Source of the DNA: a bacterium
GTDB taxonomy: Bacteria > Babelota > Babeliae > Babelales > Vermiphilaceae
DNA length: 46,427 nucleotides
Reading direction: 5' to 3'
Assembly (NCBI GenBank): GCA_021833825.1
Contig: JAKBEL010000021.1
Location: 65,687 to 112,113 of the forward strand
Both the position numbers and the translations under genes were made by a program. A model generated the notes under the pieces. It was not told the origin of the DNA and did not search any database. It worked only from the letters and a program-made list of their open reading frames with translations. Positions 34,692 through 43,161 of the stretch are shown here, one piece after another; within the stretch, counting starts at the first letter, position 1, and each line of letters opens with the position of its first letter.

Positions 34692-36242
34692 CATTGCTCT
34701 TATTTCATCAGCTAATGGGGAATTATCGCCCATTAATGCCTCTAATATATCTGGTATATAATTATGATTATAATCATCAGGATTGATAGTGGACGCTATT
34801 GTTATAGCGCGTCGTAGCGCCTCTGGATTGATACTTAATAGTTCCACTAATGCATGTAACCAGCTATTATCTTTTTCAACAATACGCGCAAGTGCCTCAA
34901 GGTCAACAACTTTATCGTAAGGGTCTATAAGGTCTTCACGAAACACTGATTGTGAATTCATTGTGTACAGGTAGAGTTGGTCATTTTCTTTGTGAAGTAC
35001 AACGGGAATCCAGTGGCGCATCGAGGCTCCTTGTTCTCCTATTTGAAGGTTGTTTAAAAAGAATATGTGTGTATAGGTTGGGATGTTATCGTTATGAATG
35101 TTCTCTATCGCATGCAATAATGATACGTCTTGATCGAAATTTGCCTCTATATCGCCATTGTGCAACATCACAACACTTTTATTCTTTAGTGGTGAATAGT
35201 TTAGAAATCCATTCTCATTAACAATTGTTGGTATAATGGTATATTGATTTTTGCCAATTTCTGGAGCGGTTTGTGCCATAATATTAATAATATCATTGGT
35301 ATCTATAGGGCAGCTTTCTACTTTGGCCATCCAGTCATTAAGGTTGAATGATTTTAGATTGTTTTCAAATGTTGCTCTATCAATCTTCTTGTTAAGAAGG
35401 TTATAACATTGTAATGCGTTATAGATGCTCATAAGTCCGCACTCATTCTGAACTTGACGTTGCACGATTAAAGGACTGCAGAGGGTCTCAAAGGTGATCT
35501 CTTTTGATAGAGCATTTAGATTTTCAGGTAAATCTCCAGATTGATTTATAAGGCGGGCATAATCATCAATATCTAAATGTGCATTTTTTGTAACTGTGCA
35601 TTTAGGTCCAGCAAGTTCCAGATTGTTCAAGTTTATTATGTGGGTGATAATGGGGAGATGCTGAGATGTTTTAAGCGAGGTCTCTATTGTTGTTGGGTAA
35701 TATCCTTCAACGGCAATAGGTCTTGCTTTCTGTTTGATTTCTAATAGTTTGTAGAGCTCTTCGTAGGCGCTTTTAGAATCATAATCTTCGCGGAATTTTT
35801 TAATATAATTGATATAACGCTCTCTCATTGATGGTTCTAGATTGATTAATATTGAAAAATCGCCCCTTTTGACCATGTCATAAAGAGATTCAATCTGCTC
35901 TTTTAAGAGCTCCTCTTGCTGCCCTTCTGTAATGATTAATTGAGCATTGATCTCATTTGCAACTCTTGGATACGTATTTGCGAGATTCGATTTTTGCAAA
36001 AATTCTTTTAAGAATAATAAGTCTGATGGGGAGTATTGTGCCACTGCAACCTCTAGTTGATTGTCAGGCTCTATGGATTCTAGTTTTTTTATGATCTCGA
36101 TATATTCTTTTTCTTGTTCAGAATAACCACTATTCCACCAGTTGAAGAGCATTTGTGATATGCTGTCCATAGTGCATAATCGATGCGTTGGCCCACATAA
36201 AATGAGCGCAATTATTAACATAATATAACGTTTTCTGTTCAC
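34677..36242 (-). CDS. Exported papain-fold-like cysteine protease candidate (possible effector)
   Basis: 521 residues. A signal peptide (MNRKRYIMLIIALILCG) is followed by a helical region to about residue 250. Then comes a segment with Gln263/Gln265 and Cys268 in 'QRQVQNECGLMSIYNALQ', a spacer of about 140 residues, and His410-Trp411 and Asn429 in 'MRHWIPVVLHKENDQLYLYT' followed by MNS. The order Gln, Cys, His-Trp, Asn-Ser is that of clan CA peptidases. It is closest in pattern to the Josephin deubiquitinases, which have C in 'QEGSLCAQHCLNN' and 'HWF...WFNLNS'. The C-terminal 90 residues are helical. The gene sits on the opposite strand inside the suf cluster. The catalytic reading is a pattern match and not proven. 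Confidence 0.6.
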   Translation of the reverse strand: MNRKRYIMLIIALILCGPTHRLCTMDSISQMLFNWWNSGYSEQEKEYIEIIKKLESIEPDNQLEVAVAQYSPSDLLFLKEFLQKSNLANTYPRVANEINAQLIITEGQQEELLKEQIESLYDMVKRGDFSILINLEPSMRERYINYIKKFREDYDSKSAYEELYKLLEIKQKARPIAVEGYYPTTIETSLKTSQHLPIITHIINLNNLELAGPKCTVTKNAHLDIDDYARLINQSGDLPENLNALSKEITFETLCSPLIVQRQVQNECGLMSIYNALQCYNLLNKKIDRATFENNLKSFNLNDWMAKVESCPIDTNDIINIMAQTAPEIGKNQYTIIPTIVNENGFLNYSPLKNKSVVMLHNGDIEANFDQDVSLLHAIENIHNDNIPTYTHIFFLNNLQIGEQGASMRHWIPVVLHKENDQLYLYTMNSQSVFREDLIDPYDKVVDLEALARIVEKDNSWLHALVELLSINPEALRRAITIASTINPDDYNHNYIPDILEALMGDNSPLADEIRAMLTPR

Positions 36243-36389
36243 GATTCTGTCCTTTGTGTATCAGGTTTATAAATACATTTATATTTGTAATTATATTCTA
36301 TTGATTGTTGATAAATCAATATTTTTTGAAATTTCTATATCGATCCTTTCTTCATTTCTGCTGGTAAAAGAGCAACATATGAAAAAAGA

Positions 36390-36398
36390 TGCTATACT
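36390..36398 (+). promoter_or_regulatory. Extended -10 promoter of sufS
   Basis: TGC then TATACT (36393-36398), 37 bases before the sufS ATG. It gives sufS its own transcript, as needed because the preceding gene faces the other way. Confidence 0.55.
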
Positions 36399-36434
36399 AC
36401 AAGGGTAGTCCCTCCCTTATACCTTGTAGAAGCT

Positions 36435-37628
36435 ATGAATAAAAAGATAAAATGCCAGTTTCCTCTATTTTATAAGCATCCAGAACTGATCTACCTTGAT
36501 AATGCTGCCACAACGCAGAAACCACAGGTGGTTATTGATGCGATGGTGGACTATTATACTGACTATAATGCCAATATTCATAGAGGTATCTATAGTTCAG
36601 GAGAGCGGGCCACATTGCAATATGAACAGGCACGCGCCACTGTTGCACAGTTTTTGAAAGCTGAGGTGGATGAGATTGTGTTTGTAAAAAATGCTACCGA
36701 AGGTATTAATTTAGTCACCTTTTCATATGGATTACAGCATGTTGGTCCCGGTGATCAGATCATTCTTACTGAATATGAACATCATGCCAATATATTACCA
36801 TGGCAACGGTTGGCGCAGACTGTTGGTGCAACGCTTGCCTATATTCCGGTGCGTGACGATGGAACGCTCGATTATCAAGTATTTGAATCTATGATCAGCC
36901 CAAAGACTAAGTTGATAGCGTGTGCAGCAGTCTCTAATGTTACTGGTGCTTATACCGATATTAAAAAAATTGTTGATGCAGCACGCAGTGTTGGAGCGCG
37001 AGTTCTTCTTGATGCAGCACAGTTGGTTGCACATGAAAGAGTTGATGTAAAAAAGATGGATGTTGACTTTTTGGTCTGTTCGGCCCACAAGCTCTATGGC
37101 CCCACTGGCATTGGAGCGCTCTATATTAAAAAGCCATTAGCTGATCAGATGGCGCCTTATCAATTGGGTGGATCGATGGTGTTTGATGTCGATTGGCACC
37201 ATGCACATTACGCAAAGGCTCCATATAAATTTGAAGCGGGTACACAACCGATTGCTCAAGCGATCGGTTTTTCGGCAGCAATCGGTTGGATTGAGCATCA
37301 AGGTATTGATGTGATAGCTCAGCATGAACATGCATTGATGCAATTATTATTACATAGTCTGATGACCATGCCCCATATTCGTATTGTTGGCCCGATTGAA
37401 CAGTTAGAGTCAAAAGGTCATCTTGTCAGCTTTGTGGTCAAAGGAATGCATGCACATGATGTTGCTGCATATCTCAATGATGCTCATATTGCAGTGCGTG
37501 CTGGCCATCATTGCGCGCAACCACTTGCTAAAAAACTTGGGATTGATGCTTCGGTGCGTGTGAGCCTCGGTTGTTATAATACCGTAGAAGATATAGAAGT
37601 TCTGGTTGATAAACTTCGTTCATTATAA
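36435..37628 (+). CDS. sufS: Cysteine desulfurase SufS
   Basis: PLP enzyme that takes sulphur from cysteine for Fe-S assembly. 'IYLDNAATTQKP' is the usual start, the PLP Lys219 is in 'CSAHKLYGPTGIGAL', and the persulphide-carrying Cys360 is in 'RAGHHCAQPLAKKLG', with the short loop of the SufS group. 397 residues is normal. It is cut off from sufCBD by the minus-strand protease-like gene. sufU lies 5 kb further on. Confidence 0.97.
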   Translation: MNKKIKCQFPLFYKHPELIYLDNAATTQKPQVVIDAMVDYYTDYNANIHRGIYSSGERATLQYEQARATVAQFLKAEVDEIVFVKNATEGINLVTFSYGLQHVGPGDQIILTEYEHHANILPWQRLAQTVGATLAYIPVRDDGTLDYQVFESMISPKTKLIACAAVSNVTGAYTDIKKIVDAARSVGARVLLDAAQLVAHERVDVKKMDVDFLVCSAHKLYGPTGIGALYIKKPLADQMAPYQLGGSMVFDVDWHHAHYAKAPYKFEAGTQPIAQAIGFSAAIGWIEHQGIDVIAQHEHALMQLLLHSLMTMPHIRIVGPIEQLESKGHLVSFVVKGMHAHDVAAYLNDAHIAVRAGHHCAQPLAKKLGIDASVRVSLGCYNTVEDIEVLVDKLRSL

Positions 37629-37814
37629 TATCTGCAGATTGCTCCATACATTTTTGTGCTCTTTGCATGGTGCAACTTTTTGAATTATAAGATTTTTTCA
37701 GAGTGGATAATTGCTTAAAATATCTCTGATTATGCCTTGTTATTTTTAAAGAAAGTGGGTAATGTTATGTGGAAATATTATTAACCTATTTTTTTTATTT
37801 AAAGGGAGCATGTT

Positions 37815-38354
37815 ATGTACATCTCATCAGCTAAGAGATTCTTTTTGGCCACTCTATTGTTGGCAACTGCACATCAATCTGAAGCAAAATGTTATTTTGC
37901 AAGTGGTTTTAAGCGTGCCGGCAAAGAGGCTGTAACGGTCAATGGCCTATTTACTAATTTTGTTGTTCATCCGTATGCTTCACGGCTTGCAAAGCAGAAT
38001 CTACCAGATGCGGTATTGCTAGAGGTTGGCTCTTTGCAATTACAAGCGCATGAGCTCTGGCAATTATGTGCTGCAATGTTTGTAGAGGCTCTTAATGCTA
38101 AGTTATTAGGCGCATCAGAGGATCAAGTAAAACGGACTCTCAAATTGGTTGTTTATGGCGCAGCATTGCATAAAGTCTTTGCAGCAGCATGTAAAGCGTT
38201 AGGTTTTGATGCTTATCTAAATGAAGATGATAAAGAGGCTTACGATAACTATGGTCGTGGATATATGCAAGCATTCTTTGCTTATGCACTGGATGAATAT
38301 TTAGATCCAGATCACTATGCTGAAATTGATGGAGCAGGTATCAACAATCTGTAA
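37815..38354 (+). CDS. Small exported alpha-helical protein
   Basis: 179 residues with a signal peptide (KRFFLATLLLATAHQSEA) and a helical mature part ('VGSLQLQAHELWQLCAAMFVEALNAKLL', 'LVVYGAALHKVFAAACKALGF', 'YGRGYMQAFFAYALDEYL'). The rhythm of the final helices resembles the two exported proteins that follow (38512 and 39572), so it may be a distant paralogue. No family recognised. AAAGGGAGC precedes the ATG, and a strong terminator follows. Confidence 0.75.
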   Translation: MYISSAKRFFLATLLLATAHQSEAKCYFASGFKRAGKEAVTVNGLFTNFVVHPYASRLAKQNLPDAVLLEVGSLQLQAHELWQLCAAMFVEALNAKLLGASEDQVKRTLKLVVYGAALHKVFAAACKALGFDAYLNEDDKEAYDNYGRGYMQAFFAYALDEYLDPDHYAEIDGAGINNL

Positions 38355-38383
38355 TAGATAAATCTTTCTGTTCTTGTTATTAT

Positions 38384-38415
38384 AAAAAAGGTGTCTTGCG
38401 AAAGACACCTTTTTT
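38384..38415 (+). terminator. Rho-independent terminator
   Basis: AAAAAGGTGTCTT (38385-38397) pairs with AAGACACCTTTTT (38402-38414) around loop GCGA, with the T-run in the right arm. Confidence 0.85.
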
Positions 38416-38511
38416 AATTTTGTTTTTATAAAACCGTTTTATTTGACAATTTTTTGTAAAGAGGCACACTTTCTACCTGTAATATATTTTTTTTAATATG
38501 CAGGAGTTTTT

Positions 38512-39372
38512 ATGTATAAGTTACGTTTAGGCCTATTGGCCATTTTATCGGTTTCAGCTTTGCATGGTGCAGATGATAAATCAGAAGATTTTATAGGTGA
38601 CTTGTTTTTTGAGGCAGGTGAGGAATGTGCCTCTGTATCCGATAATGATCGCCTTGACCAGCAAAAGGGTTTTGATTTTTTAAAGCAAGCGCTTATTCAA
38701 GAGTATAAGTTTCTTTTTCAAGGTTTCAGCGCAACAGTTAATGAAAATCTTCAAAATGCATTGCTAAAACGAAATGAAAGAATTAATAGCCTTGAGCAAG
38801 AATTTAAATCTTTAAATGGAGCAGTTGGAGATCATAAAGATCGTTTGGACCGTTTAGATAAAGCAGTTGAAGGTCATGGAGAGAAGATTAATTCCCTTGA
38901 GAAGCGTTTAGACGATTCATTAACAATAAGCGCTGTTATTAGCACTATCAGAAAGCCCTTGCTAGTTAACTTTGTTGCAAAGCAAGCGGCCGATTTCTGT
39001 CCATTGGTTGATCAGTTGCCTGCAGGGCTTAAGAATAATCGTGTAGTAAATAGCATTGCAGATATCTCTGTTGTTCAGCAACTTGCTCCATATGTTCACA
39101 AGCAAGATGTAGATCGCGCAATCTATGCTGCAGCCTTTGAGTGTGGATCGCAACTGGTTGCCAAGCAAGAGGTGCAATATACAAGCATTGTTAAGCATGC
39201 TGCTATTGCTTATGCTTTGAGTGCAGGAACTCGGGGTTTTCATCAATTGGCAAATCGTTATGGTGTTGAAAGTTATGTGCAGACCTCTAATTGGTTTATA
39301 AATAACATTGCGTATGGCCTGGTTGTTAAAGGTGGTATAGGCTTTGCTTTTGGCAATGAAAGTTCAAAATAG
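38512..39372 (+). CDS. Exported protein with coiled coil, member of a local paralogue pair
   Basis: 286 residues. The signal peptide (MYKLRLGLLAILSVSALHG) is nearly the same, also at DNA level, as that of the gene at 39572. An acidic stretch leads to a coiled-coil segment (about residues 80-140: 'NERINSLEQEFKSLNGAVGDH', 'EKINSLEKRLDDS'). A C-terminal helical domain of about 130 residues ends in 'VVKGGIGFAFGN'. This last domain aligns weakly with the whole mature part of the 39572 protein. GGAG lies before the ATG. No family recognised. Confidence 0.78.
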   Translation: MYKLRLGLLAILSVSALHGADDKSEDFIGDLFFEAGEECASVSDNDRLDQQKGFDFLKQALIQEYKFLFQGFSATVNENLQNALLKRNERINSLEQEFKSLNGAVGDHKDRLDRLDKAVEGHGEKINSLEKRLDDSLTISAVISTIRKPLLVNFVAKQAADFCPLVDQLPAGLKNNRVVNSIADISVVQQLAPYVHKQDVDRAIYAAAFECGSQLVAKQEVQYTSIVKHAAIAYALSAGTRGFHQLANRYGVESYVQTSNWFINNIAYGLVVKGGIGFAFGNESSK

Positions 39373-39388
39373 ATTGTTGATTATACAG

Positions 39389-39424
39389 AGAGCTTGTCAT
39401 CTGAATGTGGCAGGCTCTTTTTTT
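39389..39424 (+). terminator. Rho-independent terminator, duplicate copy 1
   Basis: AGAGCTTGTC (39389-39398) pairs with GGCAGGCTCT (39409-39418) with two G-T pairs, then a run of T. It is nearly identical, with its flanks, to the terminator at 40117-40153. Confidence 0.8.
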
Positions 39425-39505
39425 ATAATGAAACATTTCGCTAGCCATGTGAGCCATAGGTTTCGGCCCCTTGATTATCCAGAGCCTTGGTCAAAAAAGC
39501 ACTAT

Positions 39506-39533
39506 TTGACATTATTTTCAAAGCGGGTATAAT
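39506..39533 (+). promoter_or_regulatory. Promoter TTGACA-16-TATAAT
   Basis: A perfect -35 (39506-39511) and a perfect -10 (39528-39533) with a 16-base spacer, 39 bases before the start of the small exported protein. It is the best sigma-70-type match in the window and suggests strong expression. Confidence 0.8.
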
Positions 39534-39571
39534 AGTTATCAAAATATATAATTTTTAAACGGAGATTTTTT

Positions 39572-40093
39572 ATGTATATGTTACGTTTAGGCCTATTGGC
39601 CATTTTAGCCGCTTCAGCTTTGAATGCAGATACTGCTTATAATTTAAGATTGCTTTTATCTGATAAAGGCTACAGCTATACAGCTGTTAGTGCAATTGTA
39701 GCTAGAGAGTATGCTGATAATATCTCTCTGGTTGACAGGGCTCCAGCTTTTGTAAAAGATAGTTCATTGCTCAATCATCAATATACGCAGTTTCTCTGTA
39801 ATAAAAAAGAGGCAAATCGTATAATTTGGGGCTTGTTGCCGGCATTAACAAAAGAGGTTGTGTGTAACGTTTTTAACTATAGTTTGTTTTATGAACATGT
39901 TGCATCAAAATGGCGGGATTTTGCTCCATCACGCGTGGCTAAGGAAGTTGCTGTGGTGTGGGTTGCAAGCAGAGCGGAAAGAGCGGTTTCAGATTATGCT
40001 CCCTCTCTTGCCCCTTGGATCGATTATGTGCCAACAGGAATGATAGAATTTGCCCTATTGCATAGAGGTTTGGGTTATTGTTTTGGTCAATAA
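39572..40093 (+). CDS. Exported protein, paralogue of 38512 gene without coiled coil
   Basis: 173 residues. Signal peptide MYMLRLGLLAILAASALNA, then a helical domain that corresponds to the C-terminal domain of the 38512 protein. Matching landmarks include 'VAREYADNISLVDRAPAFV' versus 'VAKQAADFCPLVDQLPAGL', and the closing 'HRGLGYCFGQ' versus 'KGGIGFAFGN'. CGGAG lies before the ATG. It lies behind a near-consensus promoter and ahead of a duplicated terminator, so it is probably highly expressed and exported. Function unknown. Confidence 0.78.
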   Translation: MYMLRLGLLAILAASALNADTAYNLRLLLSDKGYSYTAVSAIVAREYADNISLVDRAPAFVKDSSLLNHQYTQFLCNKKEANRIIWGLLPALTKEVVCNVFNYSLFYEHVASKWRDFAPSRVAKEVAVVWVASRAERAVSDYAPSLAPWIDYVPTGMIEFALLHRGLGYCFGQ

Positions 40094-40116
40094 TATTTAA
40101 TATGTTGATTATACAG

Positions 40117-40153
40117 AGAGCTTGTCATCTGAGTGTGGCAGGCTCTTTTTTTT
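40117..40153 (+). terminator. Rho-independent terminator, duplicate copy 2
   Basis: AGAGCTTGTC (40117-40126) pairs with GGCAGGCTCT (40137-40146), then a run of T. It also lies at the end of the minus-strand gene whose stop is at 40158. Confidence 0.8.
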
Positions 40154-40157
40154 ATCA

Positions 40158-40799
40158 TTAAACATTTTGCTGCTCTTTTGTAATTATCAGATAGATAAAG
40201 CTACTCAATAGTGCTGCAAAGAAGCACCATAATGAGATCAGGTGATGCAGATAAAAGAGATAGGTGATAAGGTATGAGCCTGATAGCAGTAGGCCAAATG
40301 CCCAGAGGCTTGGCATTGAAGAGACAAAAAATGGCATCACGGTGGCCAATAGGTATGCTATTGAATCGATAGTCGATTGAACATCTGGAATCGATATATT
40401 GTAATAGATATGGCAGTTGGTAGGTTCCGCTATCACACCATGCCAGATTAAAAAATGGTAAAGATAGAGGCCGATCAGGATGCCGACCATTAAAAACATT
40501 GCCAGATAGTGCCTTCTTGTCTGTGATGGTTCAAGAACGGTGATCGAAAGTGGAATCCAGATGGGCCATACAAAGAGCGCAAAAAAGAGAAAGGCATAGG
40601 GCATGATCGATTGCAAGAGGGGCCAATGATGGTCAAAGCTTAACCACAAGATGCCTTCACATGCCTGTTGAAGCGCAAAGAGTAATGGAATCGCTGCCAA
40701 AAGAGTTGCCTCTTTATTGCGATTCTTTTTCAGGCAACAGGCACCAACAAATGCTAAATATGCACTTGCCATAAAACTTGCACTGGCGGAAAAGCACAT
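40158..40799 (-). CDS. DUF6629-like multi-pass membrane protein
   Basis: 213 residues from the start at 40799, chosen because the family begins MCFSA and AAGGAG lies upstream. An in-frame ATG at 40838 would add 13 polar residues. Six to seven hydrophobic spans are seen. The opening 'MCFSASASFMASAYLAFVGA' and 'AAIPLLFALQQACEGILWL' are hallmarks of this uncharacterised membrane family. Function is unknown. It faces a divergent TVP38-like gene. Confidence 0.78.
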   Translation of the reverse strand: MCFSASASFMASAYLAFVGACCLKKNRNKEATLLAAIPLLFALQQACEGILWLSFDHHWPLLQSIMPYAFLFFALFVWPIWIPLSITVLEPSQTRRHYLAMFLMVGILIGLYLYHFLIWHGVIAEPTNCHIYYNISIPDVQSTIDSIAYLLATVMPFFVSSMPSLWAFGLLLSGSYLITYLFYLHHLISLWCFFAALLSSFIYLIITKEQQNV

Positions 40800-40924
40800 A
40801 GCGTTATCACTCCTTTTTTGATCCATTTTTGCTCTCATTTATCCTTATAACCAAGATGATGCTGATTAAGCAAGATTATATGATATTAAAACAGCACGGG
40901 GCTGCTGCACAGTATCATAAAAGA

Positions 40925-40933
40925 TGGTATACT
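40925..40933 (+). promoter_or_regulatory. Extended -10 promoter element
   Basis: TGG then TATACT (40928-40933), 35 bases before the TVP38-like start, with a weak -35 CTGCAC (40905-40910). Confidence 0.5.
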
Positions 40934-40968
40934 CTGTGATATAGATTTGTTATTAACAGAGGAATATT

Positions 40969-41652
40969 ATGAATAAAGGTATGTTCAAAAAGATCTTGTT
41001 GGCCATTGGTATAGTGGCCATTGCATGGGGATTATATAGCTTTACGCCATTGCATGATTATCTAGCATTATCATCATTGCAGGAGCGTAGTGACTCATTT
41101 AAATTATTTGTTGATCAGCATTATTGGTTGAGTATTGTTATCTATATGGCTCTTTTTACACTGACCATTGCCCTCTCATTGCCGACATCAATTGTGTTAA
41201 CATTATTGGGCGGATATCTTTTTGGGGCAGTTCAAGGAGCACTATGTGCAACCATATCGGTAACATTAGGCGTGCTTGTAGCATATAGCTTTTTTAGACT
41301 ATTTTTACAGAATCTATTACGCGATCTTTATAAGGCTCAAGCAGAACAGTTTGAAATTGCAATGAAAAAAGATGGCATCAGTTATCTTCTGATGTTACAT
41401 TTTTCTGCGGTCTTGCCCTATTTTATTATCAATGCTTTTGCAGCTCTTGCGCGCATTCCTGTGCTTACGGTTATAGCTGCAACATGTATCGGTTTTTTAC
41501 CACAGGGCATTATATTTGCTTATGCAGGCAAAGAATTTAGTCATATCGCTCATGTTAATGATATTTTTTCTTGGAAGATTATTCTGGTATTTGCGCTTCT
41601 TATGGTTGCAGCATCTGTCCCCATGGCGATCAATAGATATAAAAAAGCATGA
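40969..41652 (+). CDS. TVP38/TMEM64 (DedA-like VTT) membrane protein
   Basis: 227 residues with five or so spans and the VTT core: 'LTIALSLPTSIVLTLLGGYLFG', 'GALCATISVTLGVLVAYSFFR', a polar amphipathic stretch, then 'LLMLHFSAVLPYFIINAFAALA' and 'LPQGIIFAYAGKEF'. Members of the wider DedA superfamily move phospholipids or small ions and affect membrane homeostasis. The exact substrate cannot be read from sequence. It stands as a single gene. Confidence 0.88.
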   Translation: MNKGMFKKILLAIGIVAIAWGLYSFTPLHDYLALSSLQERSDSFKLFVDQHYWLSIVIYMALFTLTIALSLPTSIVLTLLGGYLFGAVQGALCATISVTLGVLVAYSFFRLFLQNLLRDLYKAQAEQFEIAMKKDGISYLLMLHFSAVLPYFIINAFAALARIPVLTVIAATCIGFLPQGIIFAYAGKEFSHIAHVNDIFSWKIILVFALLMVAASVPMAINRYKKA

Positions 41653-41658
41653 TAGGAC

Positions 41659-41686
41659 TTGTTAATGGTGGAGTTCATTGTATACT
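41659..41686 (+). promoter_or_regulatory. Promoter TTGTTA-16-TATACT
   Basis: TTGTTA at 41659-41664 and TATACT at 41681-41686, 48 bases before the next start codon. Confidence 0.5.
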
Positions 41687-41734
41687 TAAAGTCATCTTAT
41701 GTTGTTGTCTAACTCTTATGTATAAGGATTTATT

Positions 41735-42775
41735 ATGAGTTTCAAGAATGTTTTTTACGGACTATTTTTGTGTAATATTCTATCATTGGCCTATGCGGGT
41801 AATGATGAAGTTTTTACATTGTCTGAAGAAGATCTTATTGAAAGGCAGGAGAGGCTTTTAAATTATGGAAATCTAGAAGAGATAAATGCAGGAGGGCATC
41901 CATATGCGCATATTCTTGATCAAGCACATGGGCAAGTAAAAGATGAAGAGGTTAAGTTTGAAGAGGTGCTGGAAGTGGCATCAGTTGAAAAAGAGGCGGT
42001 TGGCGCATCTGGCCCAGTTCAAGTAGAAGATGTTAAAGCAGAAGAATGCGGACCTGCGCAAGCAGAAGGTGTTAAATCTGATATACAAGAAGTTGCGCAA
42101 GAACCTGTTCAAACAGAAGTAGTTTTATCAGATGAGCCTACATCTCCAGCTACAAATGATACAGCGCCAAGCAATCAAGAGGTAGTTACTCTTTCAGATA
42201 CAGGTTCTACAGAGCAAGAATCAGCTCCACAAGAGGACAACAAGTCAGATGAGCCTACATCTCCAGCTACAAGTGATAATGCACCAAGCAATCAAGAGGA
42301 AGTTATTGTGCCTGCTCCAAAAGATGATGCTACATCTGAAGGATTTGCATTACTCTCAATTAAAGAGGCCTCAAAAGAGAAGCTTTTTGCTTTAACGGCA
42401 GGAGCAATGTTTGTTGGATATTGTTGTTATAAGGTCTGGAATATGTTGACCGCTTCAGTGGAAGATGTAAAAGATGAGTTAAATATCGTATTGACACATC
42501 AAGATCGCGATATTCTCTTTACTCTACTTCAAGCAATGGGGCAGGATATAGAGAATCTTCGTGAAAACAGGCATGAGGCTTGTGCAGTGAGTCAAGTTGA
42601 TATCTCAGCTTTAAGCGAGATTTTAGCGCCTGAATGTAAAATAATCTGTAGCAATTTTGTAGAGCTCTATAACGCTATTGATGCTTCGGGTAATAATATT
42701 CAATTTATTATTATGTTCTATGCTCAATTTGAGCATTCAGTCCAAGCACTTTTAGAGCAAGCAGAGATTATCTAA
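41735..42775 (+). CDS. Exported Glu/Ser/Pro-rich protein with internal repeat
   Basis: 346 residues. A signal peptide (MSFKNVFYGLFLCNILSLAYAG) is followed by a long acidic, low-complexity region with two copies of 'DEPTSPAT.D.APSNQE' 117 bases apart. Next comes a hydrophobic span at about residues 222-242 (FALTAGAMFVGYCCYKVW) and a helical C-terminal domain of about 100 residues. An acidic, Pro-rich external region and a membrane span suggest a surface-exposed or effector-like protein. No family recognised. It is 6 bases before sufU, so they may be cotranscribed. Confidence 0.75.
   Translation: MSFKNVFYGLFLCNILSLAYAGNDEVFTLSEEDLIERQERLLNYGNLEEINAGGHPYAHILDQAHGQVKDEEVKFEEVLEVASVEKEAVGASGPVQVEDVKAEECGPAQAEGVKSDIQEVAQEPVQTEVVLSDEPTSPATNDTAPSNQEVVTLSDTGSTEQESAPQEDNKSDEPTSPATSDNAPSNQEEVIVPAPKDDATSEGFALLSIKEASKEKLFALTAGAMFVGYCCYKVWNMLTASVEDVKDELNIVLTHQDRDILFTLLQAMGQDIENLRENRHEACAVSQVDISALSEILAPECKIICSNFVELYNAIDASGNNIQFIIMFYAQFEHSVQALLEQAEII
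42128..42299 (+). repeat. Two direct repeats within the Pro/Ser-rich region
   Basis: The two copies begin TCAGATGAGCCTACATCTCC at 42128 and 42245 and run about 54 bases with a few changes. They encode DEPTSPATNDTAPSNQE and DEPTSPATSDNAPSNQE. Confidence 0.75.
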
Positions 42776-42781
42776 AAAAAT

Positions 42782-43156
42782 ATGGACATGTATCAAGAAG
42801 AATTGATGGATCATTATCGGCGGCCACGGCATCGTGGTCGCCTTAAAGATCCTGATTTTGATACGGGGCAATATAATCCATCTTGTGGTGATGTTATTAG
42901 TATACAGGGTATAATTAGTGACGGGCTCTTGAAATCGATAGCGTTTGAAGGCAAGGGTTGTGTTATTAGTCAGGCATCGGCCTCATTATTGTGCCAAGAG
43001 GTTTTACATAGATCAGTTGATGAGATTTTAGCATTAGGCACAGCTGATATGATAAAGCTTATCAAAATTCCATTGGGGCCAATACGATTAAAGTGTGCTC
43101 TTCTTTCATTGCATGCGCTACAAGAGGGTATTTTAAAATATCAAAAGGAAGTGTAG
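42782..43156 (+). CDS. sufU: SufU/IscU-type Fe-S scaffold or sulphur-transfer protein
   Basis: 124 residues. Cys35 and Asp37 in 'YNPSCGDVI', Cys60 in 'FEGKGCVISQASASLL' and Cys105 in 'GPIRLKCALLSLHAL' are the zinc or cluster ligands. The 'MYQEELMDHYRRPRHRG' start and 'SQASASLL' match SufU. However, the insertion of about 20 residues that SufU usually has between the second and third Cys is missing, so the length is IscU-like. It receives sulphur from SufS. It lies 5 kb from sufS on the same strand, and the NurA-like gene follows after 5 bases. Confidence 0.88.
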   Translation: MDMYQEELMDHYRRPRHRGRLKDPDFDTGQYNPSCGDVISIQGIISDGLLKSIAFEGKGCVISQASASLLCQEVLHRSVDEILALGTADMIKLIKIPLGPIRLKCALLSLHALQEGILKYQKEV

Positions 43157-43161
43157 ATATC

